A stretch of DNA of 43,346 nucleotides from Chryseolinea sp. (GCA_025923195.1 JAICGJ010000023.1:1-43346); one strand, 5' to 3'; shown: positions 7,589-16,824, counted from the first letter of the stretch. Notes: generated from the letters alone by a model not told the origin. Program-made: numbers and translations.

Positions 7589-8110
7589 TCACAAAAATCG
7601 CTCTCCGGCCTCTTTCCAGTTGTTTAACCTTTGAAATGTGTTGATGTGCAAATTGTGCGGGGCAGAAAAAATGAACTTTTCGCCATTAAATGTTTCAAGG
7701 TTATAAGGGAGATCATCAATCATATAATCGCCGTGGACAACGGCTTTGCTTCCACAAAAGACGATCTGTTTCCAGTGAAGAAATGGGAAATGTTCCCCAA
7801 GCCATTTCAATTTCTCTGATAGTGATTGGGGAAACTCAAGCGCTGCAGACACGATATACAATTCATATTTTTTGTTCAGCTTTTCCACAATCTCCTGACT
7901 TCCTTCATTGGGTTGCATTGTCTGAAAAAAAGTTTCACGGAACGGGAATTGCTGAATGATGTCATGGTGATTTGGAAAGCCAAGTCCCTCTTCCTGGTGA
8001 TTGAGACTTTCGCGCGTAACACGCACACCGAATTCTCTTTCATAAAAATTGATGAACTGGCCCGTAGCATCGGCAATCACGTCATCCATATCAACAATCA
8101 ATCGTTTCAT
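7589..8110 (-). CDS. 5'(3')-deoxyribonucleotidase (NT5C family, HAD superfamily)
   Basis: A cytoplasmic HAD-fold phosphatase of 173 residues, predicted to dephosphorylate nucleoside monophosphates in pyrimidine salvage. The nucleophile and acid/base are Asp7 and Asp9 in IVDMDDVIAD. Motif II is the VSAA at the end of KYELYIVSAA, and the metal-binding aspartates are in GDYMIDDLPYN. The length matches the short bacterial NT5C proteins. The ATG at 8110 is used; a TTG one codon upstream is unnecessary. It is divergent from the DUF2007 gene 50 bases away and is followed by the VWA gene after 93 bases. Substrate specificity cannot be told from sequence. Confidence 0.85.
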   Translation of the reverse strand: MKRLIVDMDDVIADATGQFINFYEREFGVRVTRESLNHQEEGLGFPNHHDIIQQFPFRETFFQTMQPNEGSQEIVEKLNKKYELYIVSAALEFPQSLSEKLKWLGEHFPFLHWKQIVFCGSKAVVHGDYMIDDLPYNLETFNGEKFIFSAPHNLHINTFQRLNNWKEAGERFL

Positions 8111-8160
8111 CAAATGGTTTTTAGTATATTACAAATATGTGAAAAGTAATTTCCTGGAGA

Positions 8161-8571
8161 ATGGGAGAGCGCGATGAAATTATAGTTTTTAAGCAATTTG
8201 AAACAACTATTGAAGCCAATATTGTCAAGGCGAAACTGGATGCTTATGGTATCCCGTGTTTTCTAACGGAGGAAAATATGACAAATTTGTATCCTGGTGC
8301 CAGCAGTTTGATGAATTTTAATGTGCGACTCCATTTGTTTGCTTATGATCTTGAAAGGGCAAAGCAAGTTATGGAGGAAAATCATCTGGAGCTGAACGAT
8401 GAGACCACAGTGAAGTGCCCTCGCTGCAAATCAAGAAATATCGAGCGGGATTTTCCAAAGAAATTATCGCTCACCTTTGGGTCTACGCTTAGCGTGCTTT
8501 TTTTTGGGATTTTTTTTCCCCACAAGAAGGTATTTAGGTGCTTAGAATGTGAATATGAGTTTAATGATTGA
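8161..8571 (+). CDS. DUF2007 domain protein with zinc ribbon
   Basis: A 136-residue protein. Residues 5-75 match the DUF2007 (putative signal-transducing, PII-like fold) pattern: VFKQFETTIEANIVKAKLDAYGIPCFL, then an ERAKQVMEE helix. The tail holds two CxxC pairs (CPRCKSRN and CLECEYEF) that would form a zinc ribbon, with a hydrophobic hairpin between them (LTFGSTLSVLFFGIFF) that may dip into the membrane. It precedes the SLOG-like gene by 46 bases in the same direction. The molecular function of the family is not established. Confidence 0.75.
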   Translation: MGERDEIIVFKQFETTIEANIVKAKLDAYGIPCFLTEENMTNLYPGASSLMNFNVRLHLFAYDLERAKQVMEENHLELNDETTVKCPRCKSRNIERDFPKKLSLTFGSTLSVLFFGIFFPHKKVFRCLECEYEFND

Positions 8572-8617
8572 CCAAATTTGTTAGTATCCAACGGCAAATT
8601 ATCTTGCAGACTGAATC

Positions 8618-9148
8618 ATGAATATGCTACAGAAGATTGTCATCGGAGTAATGGGCCCCGGAGAAAACGCCTCTCCTGACGAAAACGAAATGGCGTATGA
8701 ACTTGGCAAAGAAATCGCCAAACAGGGATGGGTCACATTGACAGGCGGAAGAAGCTTTGGCATAATGGATGCCGCCCTTAAGGGAGCCGTCGAGGCGGGT
8801 GGCCTTACAATTGGCATTGTACCGGGCGATAACGATAAGAACTCGTCGGACCATGCTCAGATAAAAATTGTAACCAGCATGGGAAGTGGCAGGAACTACA
8901 TCAGTGTTTTGACTAGCCATGTTCTTGTTGTCCTGGGAATGGCATCAGGAACAGCCTCGGAAGTAGCCCTTGCCCTGAAGTCCCGCAAAAAAGTTATTCT
9001 TCTGAATCAGGACGAAATAACAATTCGCTTCTTCAAAAATTTAGGCTCTTATAATGTAATTGTCACGAAGACCGTAACAGAAACAATACAAAATATCAAG
9101 CAATACGTGGGAATGAATCAGGGAGTTGAAATCCCCGACGAATCTTGA
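8618..9148 (+). CDS. SLOG/LOG-like nucleotide-binding protein (TIGR00725 type)
   Basis: A 176-residue Rossmann-like protein of the DprA/LOG-related superfamily. It shows IGVMGPGE at 9-16, GGRSFGIMDAA at 43-53 and GMASGTASEVALAL at 107-120, the last being a variant of the PGGxGTxxE motif of cytokinin-activating LOG phosphoribohydrolases. Residues Arg92 and Glu115 would fit the nucleotide site. Members of this subgroup are generally annotated only as putative lysine-decarboxylase-like or LOG-like proteins, so the substrate is open. It converges with the aldo/keto reductase gene, with 12 bases between stops and no obvious terminator hairpin. Confidence 0.8.
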   Translation: MNMLQKIVIGVMGPGENASPDENEMAYELGKEIAKQGWVTLTGGRSFGIMDAALKGAVEAGGLTIGIVPGDNDKNSSDHAQIKIVTSMGSGRNYISVLTSHVLVVLGMASGTASEVALALKSRKKVILLNQDEITIRFFKNLGSYNVIVTKTVTETIQNIKQYVGMNQGVEIPDES

Positions 9149-9160
9149 TCTTGTGCCAGG

Positions 9161-10156
9161 CTAATCCACTAACATCAACTCCTCAGCTTGTTTTCTTATG
9201 GTCTTAATGTCCTCATCTGTAAGCTTAAAAGAAAGTGAACCAACATTTTCTCTCACTTGCTTTTCGTCCCTGGCGCCAACCAGTACGCAATCCATCCCTG
9301 GCTGCCTCGTCGTCCAGTTGATTACCAGTTGACCCAGCGAAACGCCATAGCCATCTGCTATGTGTTTAATTTTTTGCAAAAACGCGTTGGTGCGATCAAT
9401 ATTCTCAGGCTTGTAATACTTATTGTTTTCCCGTGTATCCCCCGCATTGAACTTATGATCGCGTTTGATTTTTCCTGTGAGCAAGCCACGCTGGAGCGGG
9501 CTGTACGGAAGAATGCTCATCCGTTTCGCAAGCGCCTGTGGCAGGATATCCTTTTCAATATTCCGGTGTATCAGGCTATAGGGCACCTGGTTGGAAACAA
9601 TTTTTACCGTCTTCAATGCCTCGTCAACTTGACTGACGTTATAGTTGCAGACGCCCGCGGCCCGGATTTTTCCCTGCTCAAGAAGTTTGGCGATTGCTTC
9701 CATCGTTTCACTTATCGGCGTGGTCCCGTCGGGCCAATGAATTTGCAGCAAGTCAAGATAATCTGTTTGCAACCGTCGAAGGCTATCTTCGCAATCCTTC
9801 AATACGGCTTCCCTACCTGAATACTTATAAACTTTTAACGGTTTTCCGTTATTGTCTACGGTATCAAAATAGTATTCTCCCTTGGCCGTCCGCCAATTCA
9901 TGCCATATTTGGTGAGAATCTGGTATTTATCTCGGGCTATACCCTTTAACGCCTGGCCTACCAGTTCTTCGCTCTTTCCAAATCCATAAATAGGAGCTGT
10001 GTCGATGGTTGTGATTCCCAAATCCAAAGAAGCGTTGATAGCTTTGATAGCTGCGCTCTCTTCCGCCCCTCCCCACATCCAACCACCGATGGCCCACGCG
10101 CCGAATGCGATGGGAGTAACTGTTACCTCTGAGTCACCGAGTCTTTTGAATTCCAT
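9161..10156 (-). CDS. Aldo/keto reductase
   Basis: A 331-residue NADPH-dependent oxidoreductase with a TIM-barrel fold. The catalytic tetrad is visible: Asp52 and Tyr57 in IDTAPIYGFGKSEE, Lys83 in ILTKYG and His140 in LLQIHWPD. The C-terminal coenzyme site shows as GARDEKQVRENVGS. It resembles the Tas/YajO-like bacterial AKRs that act on sugars or small aldehydes. It follows the PHP-type hydrolase gene by 59 bases on the same strand and may be the last gene of a CHAT-PHP-AKR transcript. The physiological substrate is unknown. Confidence 0.9.
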   Translation of the reverse strand: MEFKRLGDSEVTVTPIAFGAWAIGGWMWGGAEESAAIKAINASLDLGITTIDTAPIYGFGKSEELVGQALKGIARDKYQILTKYGMNWRTAKGEYYFDTVDNNGKPLKVYKYSGREAVLKDCEDSLRRLQTDYLDLLQIHWPDGTTPISETMEAIAKLLEQGKIRAAGVCNYNVSQVDEALKTVKIVSNQVPYSLIHRNIEKDILPQALAKRMSILPYSPLQRGLLTGKIKRDHKFNAGDTRENNKYYKPENIDRTNAFLQKIKHIADGYGVSLGQLVINWTTRQPGMDCVLVGARDEKQVRENVGSLSFKLTDEDIKTIRKQAEELMLVD

Positions 10157-10215
10157 TGTAGTAATTGATCAGAAAACAAGAATATTAATTAAAACGGGAT
10201 TTATGAAACCATTTT

Positions 10216-11412
10216 TTACTTCGCGGTATTTCCATTGAGGACTGGTTGCGTCCATGCAGTTTCAAAGTCGCCTTCCTTGAATGGGTTTTCCTTGTAGCGA
10301 GAAGAGATTATTTTTGCTCTGACGTAAGTATCGCCTTTCTTAAAAGTATAATGTGCCTTATTCCCTTTGACCTCCCGCAGTAAGACGGGTTTCATCGAAT
10401 CCGCTTTTGCGCCGAAGAATTTGATCGTATAGGTAACTCCCTGCTGTTGTTTTACCTCAACGGAGAGCTTTTTTTTAGCGAAAACTATGTCGGCCAGTTC
10501 GACTCCTGTCGTCGAATAAAAATCGCCGTTCTCCATGGCCTCTACTATAGCGGACGCCGTTAATTCACGCGCCTTCACCATGACATAGCCACGTCCGGGA
10601 TTGCTATCACGAACACTATAACTTAAGTAGTTATGCGCATCATCAGTGGCCAGTCCGTAAATTAACGGTTTGTTTTTCTTAATGCCGTCCATTAACAATT
10701 TGTCCCACATTTCTTCGGTTCCTGGTCGTAAGGAATCTCCATAATTATATACCATCGGGTGTCCGTTGTAAACTTCAAAAAATCTTTCTCCATTTAATTT
10801 CATCATATCTTCCAGGGAAATGCCCCACATGAAATTCGGGTGGTTGATATGTGCAAACATAGGTTGCGCTGTCCGCGAGCGTTGCTCATAGACTGCATCA
10901 AGATTATTCTGCATTACCTCAGCAACACTATTCCCTCCTTGCGGAAGAATTAATTCTTTGATATTAATTGCTCCCATGTGAACAGGCTTCTTTTCATACC
11001 TATCCGAAATTTCCTCTGCCTGCATGATTAGAAATTTCCCCTTCTCTTCGAACAACGGCCTGTACTCCTCCAGGGTCTTTAATTTTACTTTTATGCGGCT
11101 GGCAGAGTCGACATAATTGACCCATTCCTCGCTATATTTTTTTAAGTATTCCCTGAATCTTTTTTCATGCGACGGAAATGCGGGGATCAACTTCCACTTT
11201 TCACCTTCTGCCAGAATATTGTGATCCGAAAGACAAACGAAATGATAGCCATGGTTTTTATACCAGTCCATGATCATTTCGGGAAAGTCATCGCCGTCGC
11301 TCCAGTAAGAATGCGTATGGGTGTTTCCCTTGAACCAAGTGAGGGTTTCATTTGCTTGTGCGTGGGCCTCCTTAAGAAAGGGCAGAATCAGAAGAAATAA
11401 GAATAGTCGCAT
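10216..11412 (-). CDS. PHP-domain (CehA/McbA-like) metallohydrolase, exported
   Basis: A 398-residue protein with a signal peptide (about residues 1-19, cleavage near AHAQA). The PHP metal-binding pattern is clear: GNTHTHSYWSDG (His32, His34, Asp39), LSDHN (Asp63, His64), HINHPNF in the middle and a late TDDAHNY. This is the CehA/McbA-like branch, whose members cleave phosphoesters or carbamates, usually with metal ions at the active site. The last 110 residues look like a small beta-rich domain (VELADIVFAKKKLSVEVKQQ). The gene starts 27 bases after the TPR-CHAT stop, suggesting cotranscription. The substrate is unknown. Confidence 0.82.
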   Translation of the reverse strand: MRLFLFLLILPFLKEAHAQANETLTWFKGNTHTHSYWSDGDDFPEMIMDWYKNHGYHFVCLSDHNILAEGEKWKLIPAFPSHEKRFREYLKKYSEEWVNYVDSASRIKVKLKTLEEYRPLFEEKGKFLIMQAEEISDRYEKKPVHMGAINIKELILPQGGNSVAEVMQNNLDAVYEQRSRTAQPMFAHINHPNFMWGISLEDMMKLNGERFFEVYNGHPMVYNYGDSLRPGTEEMWDKLLMDGIKKNKPLIYGLATDDAHNYLSYSVRDSNPGRGYVMVKARELTASAIVEAMENGDFYSTTGVELADIVFAKKKLSVEVKQQQGVTYTIKFFGAKADSMKPVLLREVKGNKAHYTFKKGDTYVRAKIISSRYKENPFKEGDFETAWTQPVLNGNTAK

Positions 11413-11439
11413 AGGAGTGGATCCGTCATCAATAATCGC

Positions 11440-14289
11440 TCACATTCCCATCATCACAAAGGCACCCCAATAATACGGCTCTTTATATTTTGCCATTAAC
11501 TGCAGTTGTGCCTGTTTAAACGCTTTTTGCTTGTTACCTAACTTGATCCAATTCGTGTAGAAATTCGACATGAGCTGCTGGGTGGCAGCGTCATCGACTT
11601 TCCACAAGCTCATGATGAGGGCATCTGCGCCTGCCACAAGGAACGCGCGTTGAAGCCCATACACGCCTTCTCCGGCTTTGATATCTCCCAAACCTGTTTC
11701 ACAAGCGCTTAGGATAATAAGGTCAGTTCCTTCCAAGTCTAGATTCATGGCTTCGTAAGCTGTCAGAATTCCATTATCGTTACTCTCGAGATTTGGCATT
11801 CTCTTCCCACTAACCGTCGTGCCTGCGCCCGCCAGCATCAGTCCGGAACGCAGCAATGGGTTATCATTTGCATTTTCAAGCGAAACACCGAATGCGGATC
11901 CCATATTTTCAACGTCCTGCAAAAAGTAACCATGGGTTGCGATGTGCATCAACGTCGGACCTTTAATTGATTTAAGGTTTGCTTCCGTTGCGAGTTTTTG
12001 AGTAAACTGTTTTACCTGGTAACCTGAAGCTTTCAATACCTTTGACACACCGTCAATTTCAACTTTTGTACCTGGCAAAACGGCGATATCGCCAGGACCG
12101 TAATCAGGGAATCCCAATAACGTGGCATTCTTCTTAAGCACCTTCGGTTTTTTTGCCTTTAATGAAATCAGGTCTTTGGAGTTTCCGATGGTAACAATGT
12201 CGAACTGGCTGATGACATAATTTCCATCGGGTTTCTTTAGCGTGTTTAGGTTAATCTGATTATACGTTCCGTCAGGAGAAATATAAATCAATTTCTTCCC
12301 TCCAAGCTCCGCTTCGATGGGTGACCAGAACTGTTGATACGAATATTCGTCTGCAATTCGTTGTTGGATTGCATTTCTATAAAATTTGGAATACCGGGTG
12401 TCTAATTGTTGTCCATTTTCAAGGAGCACTAGCTTGGGAACTTCCGTCGACTTGGTTAGAACTAAGGCTGCGTATTTCGAGTCCGTTGTGAATGCCTGAT
12501 CAAATTTTTTAACGTGAATAATTTCCACAACGGCTTCTGCATCAGTAAGCAGATTCTTGATCTGCTTGAAACTCAGCTTTTGCGTGGAGTATCCCGCGGA
12601 AAACGCTGCTGATTTTGATGAAAGACTCTTTTCCATCGTGTTTGCAGCAGCCTCTAACGAATCCAGGTTTATCTCCTGTACCTTTAATTCGTCCTTTGAA
12701 TAAGCATAGAGGCGCGCCAGGGTTTCCTTTTGATCGAGCCAGGTAAGATAATCCTTTATAAGCGGAGCATCCTTACTGGAAAGGATGGCCTGCTTTACCT
12801 TGTTGGTCGAATTTAGAAGCAAGGCCTTCGTTGCAATCTGGTAATCGTACAAATCCTGAATTACCTCCGGATTTTGAGTGCTGGCCTCTATCGCAAAATT
12901 GTAGAAGCGTTGGAAACGCGGCGACAGAACATCCCAGTATTTTGTCTTCTCCGCTTCGCTCATCGGTGGAAAATACTCGTTGATAAAGTTGAGCGACTTA
13001 TTCATGACCTCTGCATACAAGGGAAGTGCTTTATCCCATGAAGCTTTCTTCCAGTGCAATATTGCTAGGTCCTCCTGAGAGTGAACGTAATGTGGATGGT
13101 TCTTCCCTAAGGTTGATTCCCTGACTTTTAATGCTTTTTCCAGCAGTGGCTCTGCCTCCGCATACCTTGCCTTATAGCGATAAAAATTTCCCAAATCGCT
13201 GGTCGCCCTTGCAAAAGCAGGATTGTCCTCGCCAAAGCTTGATTTATAAATGGCTGCGGACCTCTTTAACAATTCCTCCACTTTGTCTTCCTTGTTCATT
13301 ACCATATAGAGGGCAGCCTGGTTGTTGAGCATGCTGGCGTAGTCGGGATTATTCTTACCCAACCGCTTTTCCATTCCCAGATAGATCGCTTCAGCCTCAT
13401 TATATTTTCCCATCTGCCGGTACAGAAGGGCCTGGTTCGACAAAAACTTCAAATGATTTTTCGACTTGTTATTCTGCAATTTTTCCGCAATGCTGATCGC
13501 CTGTTTTAGTGCGGCATCCGCTTCCTCATACCTGCCAATGGTTTGAAAAAGCATTGCCTGATTGTTCAATGCAATGGCATATGTCATCGTAGACAGCAAA
13601 TCGTTCTTTTTTATAATCGAAATGGCCGACTCAAAATCCTTTTCAGCTTCATTATATTGAGCGAGATTATACTTTAACACCCCATAGTTATTAAGCGAGG
13701 CAGCGACACTCGTGTTGTCGGGTCCAAACTTGTCCTGCCTTAATTTAAGAGCCTGGGCAGTGAACTCCTCGGCCTGCGTATACCGCCCCATAGTGGCGTA
13801 GAGCAACCCCTGATTAGAAATGGTTTTCAGGTAGCCCATTTCCTGCTGCAAGGAATCTTTTTCGTAAAGTGTTTTAGCTATTGCAAACTTTTTTTCAGCC
13901 AGGGCAAATTTAGAATTCGCGTAGAGAACTTCTCCTAAATCAAGTTGGAAGCGTGCTTTGTCTTTGTTTGATACTTCTGCATTTTTTACAAATCCAGCGC
14001 CCATGCTCAATACAGAAGTTACTTTGGCCTGGCCCTCTCCTTTTTCCTTAACGTCAAATAATCCGGAATTATCACTTAGGAGGATGGCATAGTCAAAGTC
14101 CGTTGAATCAAACTCTGCGCGCGCCTTTTCCATGTCACCCATAACAGAGTTCATGATTTTTTCGCGATTCTCTTTTGTGGTGAGCTTACCCACGGTTTTC
14201 TTGCCAAGATCTTTGAAAACCTGAGCGTGCAATTGACATGACAGACTCAAAAGCAAAAAGAAACCTAGACGACCAGCTAACACATTCAT
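11440..14289 (-). CDS. Exported TPR protein with C-terminal CHAT protease domain
   Basis: A 949-residue protein with a signal peptide (about 1-23) and roughly ten tetratricopeptide repeats between residues 120 and 430, several of the form YNEAEKDFESAISI. A helical linker follows, and then a CHAT domain (about 660-949). CHAT is a caspase-like cysteine peptidase fold. Both catalytic residues are present: His786 in HIATHGYF and Cys863 in ILSACETGLG. The end motif SLWKVDDAATQQLMSNFY is also typical. The domain is predicted active and, given the signal peptide, periplasmic or surface-located. Its target is unknown. It lies upstream of the PHP hydrolase and aldo/keto reductase on the same strand. 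There is no CRISPR or gasdermin gene nearby. Confidence 0.88.
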   Translation of the reverse strand: MNVLAGRLGFFLLLSLSCQLHAQVFKDLGKKTVGKLTTKENREKIMNSVMGDMEKARAEFDSTDFDYAILLSDNSGLFDVKEKGEGQAKVTSVLSMGAGFVKNAEVSNKDKARFQLDLGEVLYANSKFALAEKKFAIAKTLYEKDSLQQEMGYLKTISNQGLLYATMGRYTQAEEFTAQALKLRQDKFGPDNTSVAASLNNYGVLKYNLAQYNEAEKDFESAISIIKKNDLLSTMTYAIALNNQAMLFQTIGRYEEADAALKQAISIAEKLQNNKSKNHLKFLSNQALLYRQMGKYNEAEAIYLGMEKRLGKNNPDYASMLNNQAALYMVMNKEDKVEELLKRSAAIYKSSFGEDNPAFARATSDLGNFYRYKARYAEAEPLLEKALKVRESTLGKNHPHYVHSQEDLAILHWKKASWDKALPLYAEVMNKSLNFINEYFPPMSEAEKTKYWDVLSPRFQRFYNFAIEASTQNPEVIQDLYDYQIATKALLLNSTNKVKQAILSSKDAPLIKDYLTWLDQKETLARLYAYSKDELKVQEINLDSLEAAANTMEKSLSSKSAAFSAGYSTQKLSFKQIKNLLTDAEAVVEIIHVKKFDQAFTTDSKYAALVLTKSTEVPKLVLLENGQQLDTRYSKFYRNAIQQRIADEYSYQQFWSPIEAELGGKKLIYISPDGTYNQINLNTLKKPDGNYVISQFDIVTIGNSKDLISLKAKKPKVLKKNATLLGFPDYGPGDIAVLPGTKVEIDGVSKVLKASGYQVKQFTQKLATEANLKSIKGPTLMHIATHGYFLQDVENMGSAFGVSLENANDNPLLRSGLMLAGAGTTVSGKRMPNLESNDNGILTAYEAMNLDLEGTDLIILSACETGLGDIKAGEGVYGLQRAFLVAGADALIMSLWKVDDAATQQLMSNFYTNWIKLGNKQKAFKQAQLQLMAKYKEPYYWGAFVMMGM

Positions 14290-14314
14290 GGCTCTTTTTA
14301 AATTTTAGAGATAT

Positions 14315-14322
14315 CAAATTTA
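14315..14322 (-). promoter_or_regulatory. Candidate -7 promoter element for the TPR-CHAT gene
   Basis: TAAATTTG on the minus strand matches the Bacteroidota TAnnTTTG consensus and lies 26 bases before the ATG. The best upstream partner (TTTA, 23 bases away) is poor, so the call is tentative. Confidence 0.3.
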
Positions 14323-14400
14323 CTCTAAAAGCTGACCGGGCGTTCTAAAAATGGAAAAATTTACCGCCAATTATCAGGTATTAGCCGGGGTGTCCGTTAT

Positions 14401-15324
14401 TTAAAAAGAATCGCTCTCCCGGTACGCTTTTATCAGCGCCAGCTCGCCCTCTTTCCCGGGTTTTGCATTCCCGTGTTCCATGCCCATTATTCCGCGATAC
14501 CCTTTGTCGTAGATGTATTTAAAGATGTTTTTATAGTTGATCTCCCCGGAAGTCGGTTCCTTGCGCCCTGGGTTATCCCCTATCTGGAAGTAGGCAATTT
14601 CATTCCAGCATTTTTCAATGTTGGGAATGATGTTTCCTTCATTGCGTTGCATATGGTAAATGTCAAATAGAATCTTGCAGGAAGGGCTATTGACCGCCCT
14701 GCATATTTCGTAGGTCTGATCCGAGTAACGAAGGAAGAGTTCGGGTGTATCACTTAACGGTTCAAGCACCATGATCAGCCCATGAGGTTCGAATATTTCG
14801 GCTCCCATGCGCAATGCATCGATCACATTCCCGGTTTGTATACCGATAGGCAGGCTGCGTTCATAAAATCCAGGCACGACAGTCATCCATTTGGCATTGA
14901 CCCGCTTGGCTAATTCGACAGATTGTTTACAGGTCTTCACAAAATTGTCCTTAAATTCCGGCTTGCCGGTAGTAAGCGATATCTTCCAGTTATCGCCGCC
15001 GTCGACTACAAAAACCCCCATTGTCATTCCCAGCTGGGATAACGTAGCGGCTATTCTATCTTGCTCTTCCTTCGGGCGCTTAAGCATTCCGTTGTCCTCT
15101 ATTCCGCGGAATCCCTGAGCATGCATGAACTTTATCTGCTCCACAAAATCTTTGCCTGCATGGCCTGCAAACATCCCATCGTGAGGGGCATAATTGAGTT
15201 TAAAAGTTTGCTGCGGCAAAAGGGGGGCCGCGGATGCCTGTCCTGTGGAGGCAAATGCGCTGCTTAATGCGACCGTTGACGCAGTGGCAGTCAAGCCGTG
15301 TTGAAGAAAATTCCTTCTTTTCAT
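14401..15324 (-). CDS. TIM-barrel sugar isomerase/epimerase-like protein (hydroxypyruvate isomerase type)
   Basis: A 307-residue protein of the xylose-isomerase-like TIM-barrel superfamily. Metal-binding residues typical of hydroxypyruvate isomerase-like proteins are in MVLEPLSD, KILFDIYHMQ, YFQIGDNPGR and GIMGMEHG. The start at 15324 is chosen because it gives a twin-arginine signal (KRRNFLQHGL, then a hydrophobic Ala/Thr/Ser stretch). An upstream in-frame start at 15516 would run back into the Gfo/Idh gene and through a terminator, so it is rejected. Tat export suggests a folded, metal-loaded periplasmic enzyme. The Gfo/Idh gene upstream carries the same type of signal, so the two probably act on the same sugar-derived substrate. 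Confidence 0.85.
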   Translation of the reverse strand: MKRRNFLQHGLTATASTVALSSAFASTGQASAAPLLPQQTFKLNYAPHDGMFAGHAGKDFVEQIKFMHAQGFRGIEDNGMLKRPKEEQDRIAATLSQLGMTMGVFVVDGGDNWKISLTTGKPEFKDNFVKTCKQSVELAKRVNAKWMTVVPGFYERSLPIGIQTGNVIDALRMGAEIFEPHGLIMVLEPLSDTPELFLRYSDQTYEICRAVNSPSCKILFDIYHMQRNEGNIIPNIEKCWNEIAYFQIGDNPGRKEPTSGEINYKNIFKYIYDKGYRGIMGMEHGNAKPGKEGELALIKAYRESDSF

Positions 15325-15390
15325 GTGGATGGTGTTGAAATGTTGTGGTTCGAAGAAGTATTGAAGGGGCTCGAGCCAGAGCAATAAGTA

Positions 15391-15427
15391 AAAGTCATCG
15401 GGTAAGCACAAGCTACCCGATGACTTT
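15391..15427 (-). terminator. Strong hairpin terminator between the Gfo/Idh and TIM-barrel genes
   Basis: AAAGTCATCGGGTA and TACCCGATGACTTT form a perfect 14-bp stem with a 9-base loop. On the minus strand it begins 4 bases after the Gfo/Idh stop codon, and the stem runs directly into TTTTACTTATT. This is a good intrinsic terminator, leaving the TIM-barrel gene either on its own promoter or fed by readthrough. Confidence 0.75.
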
Positions 15428-15431
15428 ACTG

Positions 15432-16769
15432 TTATGAAAAGTATTTTGTTAAGCCCGGTGTGGCGATTGGATAATTGCCATTGGCATCTGGCATAACTGG
15501 AGGATTGGCATCCCATGCAAACTTCGCAGGCATAATGTTAAGGCCTGAATTCATCACTTTGTCCCACTCCATCACTTCGCCGGAGTAGGTCGCCATTCTT
15601 CCCATAATTGCAGTCATTGTGGCTTTCGCGCCATTCTCCGCATCAGAGAATTTGAATTCACCCTTAGCGATAGAAGCGAATAACTCATCATGCTCCGTCT
15701 GATAAGGATTGTTCTCGAGGGCCTTATCGTACTGATACAATGTCTTTCCCTTATTAACGATCTGGGCGGCCCCGCACTTGACAACACCCTTCGTCCCGAC
15801 GATCATTTCATCTACTATTGCGTAGGTGCCCTTGATATGGCGGCATTGGCTGTTCATGATGCTACCATCTGCATAATGGAATTCAACAAAGTGATGATCA
15901 TAGATTTCTCCAAACTCTTTTCCGGTGCGGACTTGTCTGCCACCCATGCCCTGTGCCTTTACAGGATACGCTCCTTTGAACCAGTTCATCACGTCAATAT
16001 TGTGAATATGCTGCTCGTTAATATGGTCGCCGCATAGCCAATTGAAATAATACCAGTTTCTCATCTGGTATTCCATTTCCGTTTGTCCTTTCTCTCGCAT
16101 CTTTACCCACACTCCATCATTGTTCCACCATACCTGACCGGACGTGATTTCGCCTATCATTCCATCCTGTGAGCGTTTGTATAATTCGCGATAAGAATTC
16201 TGATAGTGGCGTTGTAATCCAACGACCACGTTAAGCTTCTTTTGTTTTGCGATTTCAGCTGTCTCTAATACTTTTTTTACGCCTGCTGGATCTGTAGCAA
16301 CAGGTTTTTCCATAAATACATGCTTACCCTGTTTGATCGCTTCGGCAAAATGAATGGGACGGAACCCCGGAGGCGTCGTGAGAATGATAACGTCCGCTAG
16401 TGGAATCGCTTTTAAATAGCCATCAAAGCCTACAAATTTGGTAGCTTCTGTCACAGCGACTTTCGCCTTTACATTTCCCTCTTCATTGTCCTCGGAGGTT
16501 AATGCGTTGAAGCACTCGTCCAGTCTGTCGCGGAAGGCATCGGCCATTGCCACGAGCTTCACGTTTTGTTTTGTCAGCAATGCCTGCATGGCTGCTCCTG
16601 TACCACGTCCACCACAACCAATTACAGCAACTTTAATCGCATCATCGACGGATGTAAAATAGCCTGCATTGGACACCAGTGGCGCCGCCATAAGACCTCC
16701 CGCAAGCAGTGAGGTTTGTTTTACAAACTCTCTGCGTGAAGTCTTGCTTGTTTCGTTTGTTGATTTCAT
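15432..16769 (-). CDS. Gfo/Idh/MocA family oxidoreductase, Tat-exported
   Basis: A 445-residue NAD(P)-dependent dehydrogenase. The N-terminus carries a twin-arginine signal (SRREFVK at 11-17 followed by SLLAGGLMAAPLVS). The Rossmann motif is VAVIGCGGRGTG (47-58), and the conserved EKPVATD is at 154-160. The C-terminal substrate domain includes GDHINEQHIHNIDVMNWF, with the usual catalytic histidines. Bacteroidota carry many such Tat-exported Gfo/Idh proteins, often in sugar catabolic loci, but this one has no glycoside hydrolase or SusCD genes beside it. The FGE-like gene lies 55 bases upstream on the same strand. Confidence 0.9.
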   Translation of the reverse strand: MKSTNETSKTSRREFVKQTSLLAGGLMAAPLVSNAGYFTSVDDAIKVAVIGCGGRGTGAAMQALLTKQNVKLVAMADAFRDRLDECFNALTSEDNEEGNVKAKVAVTEATKFVGFDGYLKAIPLADVIILTTPPGFRPIHFAEAIKQGKHVFMEKPVATDPAGVKKVLETAEIAKQKKLNVVVGLQRHYQNSYRELYKRSQDGMIGEITSGQVWWNNDGVWVKMREKGQTEMEYQMRNWYYFNWLCGDHINEQHIHNIDVMNWFKGAYPVKAQGMGGRQVRTGKEFGEIYDHHFVEFHYADGSIMNSQCRHIKGTYAIVDEMIVGTKGVVKCGAAQIVNKGKTLYQYDKALENNPYQTEHDELFASIAKGEFKFSDAENGAKATMTAIMGRMATYSGEVMEWDKVMNSGLNIMPAKFAWDANPPVMPDANGNYPIATPGLTKYFS

Positions 16770-16824
16770 AGGGCAATTAGTTATGATAAACGTTATCTAG
16801 ATATTGAAATTATTTCTTACAAAG

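Noticed and set aside
11440-14289. The TPR-CHAT protein as a CRISPR type III-E (Craspase) component.
   Set aside because: It has a signal peptide, and there is no gRAMP/Cas7-11 gene or repeat array in the window.
15325-15516. A 64-codon N-terminal extension of the TIM-barrel gene starting at 15516.
   Set aside because: It runs back over the terminator and into the end of the Gfo/Idh gene, and would place the twin-arginine signal inside the protein. The ATG at 15324 gives a normal Tat signal.
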